Shown here one piece after another: positions 60,281-64,000 of a stretch of DNA of 64,000 bases (the first letter of the stretch is position 1; the number at the start of each line of letters is the position of its first letter). This DNA is from Streptomyces sp. NBRC 110611. Lineage in GTDB: Bacteria > Actinomycetota > Actinomycetes > Streptomycetales > Streptomycetaceae. A program made the position numbers and the translations under genes. Under the pieces are notes generated by a model, which was not told the DNA's origin, ran no database searches, and was given only the letters and a program-made list of their open reading frames with translations. The stretch spans positions 225,660 through 289,659 of the forward strand of contig NZ_BBUY01000002.1 of the NCBI RefSeq assembly GCF_001590865.1, in the 5' to 3' direction.

Positions 60281-61810
60281 TCACTCATGAGCGGCGTGGC
60301 CCATGTTGCGCTGAACTCTGGGTGCATAGAACCACAGACCCACGCCGACGAGCGCCACCAGGGCGCCGGTGACCCCGAAGTACAGACCGGAGCTGTCCGA
60401 GCTGTAGAACTTCGATACCTGGGCGATGAGACCCTGCGCGGCCGAGTCGGAGGCGTAGTTCAGGCCGACTACCTGGGATGCATAGGCCGCGGGGGCGAGT
60501 TGTGTCGTGACGGACAGGCTGACCGGGTTGACGAACAGTTCACCGATCGCGATGAGGGCCAGACTGACCAGCGGCCAGGCCGGATTGACCAGTTGGCTCG
60601 CCCCGCCCATCATCCACGGGAGGAAGAGCACGGCAAATCCTATGCCGGTGAGAACAAGACCGATGGCGAATTTCTGGGGGGTGGTCGGCTGTCGACGCGC
60701 TTTCGTCCACAGCGCCGCCAGCACAGGCGCCAGTGCCAGCATGACCACGGGGTTGACCGTCTGGATGAGGGTGGGGTCGATGTGGAATCCCCAGGCGCCC
60801 AGATCGGTCTGCTGATCCGCATAGCGGGCCATGACGCTGAACTGCTGTTCCTCGACGAACCAGAAGATCACCATGGCGATGAAGAGGGGTATGAAGGCCA
60901 GCACGCGACTGCGTTCCTTCACGGTGACCTTCCGGCTCCGCAGCATGATGATGAAGTACACGACGGGTACGGCTATCGCGAGCACACTCACGCAGTTCAC
61001 CACTCCATCGGCACTGAAGTGGCCGGTCGCGATGAGCACACCGATCAGGGCGGCCAGCGCTACGGCGCCTCCGAGGAGCGATGAGAAAACCCGCTTACGG
61101 TGATGCGGTTCGAGGGGGTTGGGAACCCGCTTTCCGGAAGCACCCAGGGTGTGGCGGCCGCGCACCAGATATTGCGCGAGACCGATAGCCATGCCGACTG
61201 CCGCGGCACCGAATCCCCAGTGGAAGTGATTACCCTGCGGGTTCGACTGATCGGGGCTCGTGAGGAGGTCGCCGATGATGACCGGGGCGAGGAACGAACC
61301 GATTTGCACACCCATGACGAAAAGAGTGAAGCCCGCATCGCGGCGGTCGTCACCTTCCTTATACAGGTCGCCGACGTTCTTGGTAATGTTCGGCTTGAGT
61401 AATCCTGTACCCAGTACGAGCAGAATCATGGAGATGTACAGGGAGGATTGCCCGCCATTGGGGATGGCAAGTGCCACATGCGCACACATAATGAGCACGC
61501 ATCCCCAGGTGATGGACCGGCGGGCACCGATGAGCCGGTCCGCCACCCAGCCGCCGGCGATTCCGGACATGTAGAGTGCGGCGCCATATATCGACACCAG
61601 GCTGGTAGCTGTCCCTTTATCGATACCCAGCCCGCCGCGGGATACCTGGTAGTACATGTAGTACAGCAGGATCGCTTTCATTCCGTAGTAGGAAAAGCGT
61701 TCCCACATCTCTGTGAGGAAGAGGGTGGACAGTCCCCACGGGTGCCCGAAGAATGACTTTCCGGTGGGTGTAGCGGTCACGGTGGACTCTACGGGGGGTC
61801 TCAACGACAT
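60281..61810 (-). CDS. POT family proton-coupled oligopeptide transporter
   Basis: A 509-residue protein with about 14 helices. The PTR2 signatures are clear: EMWERFSYYGMKAILLYYM in helix 1 (the ExxERFxYY proton-coupling motif) and GLLKPNITKNVGDLY. The protein imports di- and tripeptides with protons, similar to DtpT of Gram-positive bacteria. The ATG at 61810 follows AAAGG. It is divergent from the acyl-adenylating enzyme gene, with 384 bp between. Expression is probably controlled from that region. Confidence 0.92.
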   Translation of the reverse strand: MSLRPPVESTVTATPTGKSFFGHPWGLSTLFLTEMWERFSYYGMKAILLYYMYYQVSRGGLGIDKGTATSLVSIYGAALYMSGIAGGWVADRLIGARRSITWGCVLIMCAHVALAIPNGGQSSLYISMILLVLGTGLLKPNITKNVGDLYKEGDDRRDAGFTLFVMGVQIGSFLAPVIIGDLLTSPDQSNPQGNHFHWGFGAAAVGMAIGLAQYLVRGRHTLGASGKRVPNPLEPHHRKRVFSSLLGGAVALAALIGVLIATGHFSADGVVNCVSVLAIAVPVVYFIIMLRSRKVTVKERSRVLAFIPLFIAMVIFWFVEEQQFSVMARYADQQTDLGAWGFHIDPTLIQTVNPVVMLALAPVLAALWTKARRQPTTPQKFAIGLVLTGIGFAVLFLPWMMGGASQLVNPAWPLVSLALIAIGELFVNPVSLSVTTQLAPAAYASQVVGLNYASDSAAQGLIAQVSKFYSSDSSGLYFGVTGALVALVGVGLWFYAPRVQRNMGHAAHE

Positions 61811-62194
61811 GAGGCCTACCTTTCAGGCTGCGTGAAAGGGGCCAGCTTCGCGCACCGAGGCTGGTCCTGTACACCCACTCGGAAGTGGGGTTTGCCACCC
61901 TCAACTCCCCTCGACTCCCCCTCAACTCCCCCTCGACTGGCCGGTGTCGGACGTCGCACGCCGGCCCGGCTCCCCGGCGGCCCGTCCACGCCGCACCCAT
62001 TACGCTTCGCATTCACATCCATACACAGCGGACGGGTGCACCAAGTGAACCGCGATAGCACGCCCGAACTGCGGCAGCACGCCGCCGCCCCCAGTCCTCA
62101 CCCGCTGTTCATCAACGCTTCGCCTGCCCGGACCTACCGGAAGGTAGCGTTCCCGTTCAGTAGTAATCGCCTACACAGTAGGGAGAGATACTCC
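61811..62194. other. 384-bp divergent region with 10-11 bp repeats
   Basis: No gene is supported. Four near-repeats of CTCAACTCCCC / CTCGACTCCCC lie at 61900-61940. The section 62150-62190 is AT-richer and contains the ribosome binding site GGGAGAG for the gene at 62195. Confidence 0.55.
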
Positions 62195-63771
62195 ATGCAC
62201 CCCAATTTCCCTGCGTCTCCGGCGACTTCCCCTTCAGGGACCACTTCAGGCACCACCTTCCGCTGCTACGTCGAGGCCATTGCCGACGCCCTGTCCAGCC
62301 ACCCCTCCCAACCAGTGATCACCGCCGCCGACGGCCGGAAGGTGACCTCGGCCGAACTCCGCGACGCCGTATACCGCTTCGCCCGGGAGCTGGCCACCCG
62401 GGGCATCGGGCGCGGCAGCACCGTCGCGCTGTTCTCCGGTAACCGCCCCGAGGTGCTGGCCACCCGCTACGCCGCCAACCTCCTGGGTGCCAGGGTGGTC
62501 TCCCTCTACCAGGGCATGGCTCCCGACGCCCTGGCCAAGATCGCCCGCAGCGTCGACACCGATCTGCTGGTCGTCGAGCCGGGCCGGCAGGAGGCCGCCG
62601 AGCGGCTTGTGCACCTGGCCCGCCCGCCGCGGGTGTACGCCTTCGGGCCGAGCCCGCTGGGCGAGGACCTGCTCGCGCGCGCCGCGCGGCACCCGGCCGA
62701 CCCCGTGCCCGCCGCCGCCCGCCCCGAGGACGACTGGTGCATCCGCCATACCGGAGGGACCACCGGCGTCCCCAAGGGCGTACGGATGCCGCACGGTCCG
62801 TACCAGGACATGCTCGCCTTCGGCTCCGTCGGCGCCGGCGCGCCGCCCCGCTTCCTGGCCTGCACTCCGCTCGCCCACGTCGCGGGCAACATCGCTGACG
62901 CCACCCTGCTGGCAGGCGGAACGGTCGTGCTGCACAGCGAATTCGACCCGCGCGACGTCCTCACGGCCGTGGAGCGGGAGCGGATCACTCACCTGTGGCT
63001 GCTGCCACCGCTGATCTACCGGCTCCTCGACCACCCCGCCCTGGCCGCCACCGACCTGAGCAGCATCAGCCGCATCAGCTACGGCGGCTGCGCCGCCTCC
63101 GCGTCCCGACTGCGCCGGGCCCATGAGGTGTTCGGGGCGGTCCTGTACGGCGGATATGGGCAGTCCGAAGCGGGCGCCGTCACCGTCATAGAGCCGGAGG
63201 AACACCAGGACCTGCCCGAGGACGGGCAGGCCACGGTCGGACGGGCGATCCCCGGCGTCGACATCGCCATCCACGACGCCCAGGACGGCAGCCCCCTGCC
63301 CACCGGCCAGGTCGGAGAGGTACGAGTACGCTCCGGACAAGCCATGACCGGATACTGGCGGCGCCCCGACCTCACGGCGCAGGTCCTGCGCGACGGCTGG
63401 GTTCACACCGGTGACCTGGGCTACCTCGACGAGGACGGCTACCTCTACATCGTCGACCGCCTCAAGGACATGATCGTCGTGGTCGGCGGACACGTCTACA
63501 CCCACGAGCTGGAGGACCTGCTGCTCACCCACCCGGCGATCGCCCACTGCGCGGTCTTCGGCGTACGGGGCGCGGACGCCACCGAGGAAGTGCACATCGC
63601 GGTCGTCCCGGCAGCCGGGCACCACCCCGAGCCCGGCACACTCGGGAACTTCGTCACCGAGCGGAAGGGTGCGCTGAGCGCCCCGGCCGCTGTGCACATC
63701 GTCCCGGACATCCCGCTCACCCCGTCGGCAAGCCCGACAAGAAGCGGCTGCGGGCCGTGCTCGGCCGCTAG
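62195..63771 (+). pseudogene. acyl-CoA synthetase/AMP-ligase with a frameshift before the catalytic lysine
   Basis: The ATG at 62195 is preceded by GGGAGAG. The frame encodes an ANL-superfamily adenylating enzyme: IRHTGGTTGVPKGVRM (P-loop), GGYGQSEAG (A5), HTGDLGYLDEDGYLYIVDRL (A7/A8) and LKDMIVVVGGHVY. At about 63722 the sequence CCCCGTCGGC lacks one G relative to CCCCGGTCGGC. With it, the end would read VGKPDKKRLRAVLGR and stop at 63769-63771, supplying the A10 lysine needed for adenylation. Without it the protein reads on in a nonsense frame to 63970. The enzyme would activate a fatty or aromatic acid with ATP and CoA; the substrate is unknown. The break is either a decay mutation or a read error. 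Confidence 0.82.
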
Positions 63772-63834
63772 GGCCAGAATCCCGTCCGCTGACTCCACTG
63801 GCTCATGCCTGGTACCGGGCACGGGCCAGTGGGG

Positions 63835-64000
63835 TCAGCGGACGACCTTCACGCCGAAGTGGTTGCCGAGGCCGAGGGTGAGGCCGATGGCGGCGTGCAT
63901 GTGGGCGTACATCTCCATGCCGCGGGCGGCGACGAGGTCGCCGAGGTCGAGGATGTCGGTCCAGCCGTAAGAGTTCAGCAGCTCGGTGACGGTCTTCTTC
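63835..64000 (-). CDS. 3' end of a second F420 reductase-like gene
   Basis: The minus strand encodes the last 54 residues of a protein ending GMEMYAHMHAAIGLTLGLGN and HFGVKVVR, with a TGA at 63835-63837. It is a close paralogue of the protein encoded at 31807-32520 (TELLNSYGWTDILDL against TELLKAYGWTDILDL, and so on, roughly four in five residues the same over this stretch). The start lies outside the window. It is probably an NADP-dependent oxidoreductase of the same kind. Confidence 0.85.
   Translation of the reverse strand, partial: KKTVTELLNSYGWTDILDLGDLVAARGMEMYAHMHAAIGLTLGLGNHFGVKVVR

Noticed and set aside
1..64000. tRNA, rRNA or IS element
   Set aside because: No tRNA-like cloverleaf, rRNA sequence or transposase was recognised by reading; a tRNA scan would be needed to exclude tRNA genes fully.

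Overview
The window is very GC-rich and its genes show the codon bias, GTG/TTG starts and gene families of a Streptomyces or close actinomycete chromosome: LAL-type LuxR regulator, GlxA-family gapR next to gap, MmyB-type XRE regulator, EACC1/caspase genes, a killer-toxin-like crystallin and DUF4232 and DUF2079 proteins. No rRNA, tRNA, CRISPR array, transposase or prophage block was recognised. Gene content is mostly accessory, and several genes are broken.

Layout. 0-6.6 kb: 3' part of a LAL LuxR regulator, a secreted GH65 enzyme with a discoidin domain, and an Eis-like acetyltransferase that has lost its 5' end. 7-11.8 kb: a small secreted protein behind an array of 11-bp repeats, then an overlapping trio of cis-prenyltransferase, phytoene/squalene synthase-like protein and MMPL exporter. 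12-21.6 kb: an M48-type membrane protease with a coupled upstream gene, an HdeD-like protein, a methyltransferase, a SUKH/DUF6461 protein, an SRPBCC protein, and DUF4232 and DUF4436 proteins. 21.9-25.1 kb: three tightly packed genes that look like a three-component alpha-pore-forming toxin (HBL/NHE/ClyA type); the first has a TTA codon at position 2. 25.2-34.8 kb: an I36-like secreted peptide, an ABC-F ATPase with a seven-codon leader peptide, a 2OG-oxygenase-like protein with an unusual HxH, a Rox-like flavin monooxygenase lacking an internal segment, and several small enzymes and regulators. 35-39 kb: decayed genes (an MFS fragment and a PP2C phosphatase with an amber codon) followed by an intact MFS pump.

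39-48.4 kb is the second conflict-like island: a zinc-ribbon protein, a large frameshifted protein, a fibre-like repeat protein, and a tight Sel1-EACC1-caspase operon, followed by a membrane protein and a killer-toxin-like secreted protein. 48.5-56.2 kb is metabolic and regulatory: gapR-gap, an MFS pump/AraC pair, an XRE regulator facing a membrane protein across a perfect palindrome, a DenD-like dehydrogenase and a LysE exporter. 56.3-64 kb: a DUF2079 membrane protein divergent from an OmpR-type two-component system with direct repeats between them, a POT peptide transporter, an acyl-adenylating enzyme with a late frameshift, and the 3' end of a second copy of the F420-reductase-like gene seen at 31.8 kb.

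The most distinctive loci are the tripartite pore-forming toxin operon, the Sel1-EACC1-caspase operon with its fibre-like neighbour, and the prenyl-chain trio with its own MMPL exporter. Six gene disruptions (five single-base indels and one amber codon) should be confirmed against reads before any of them is treated as biology.
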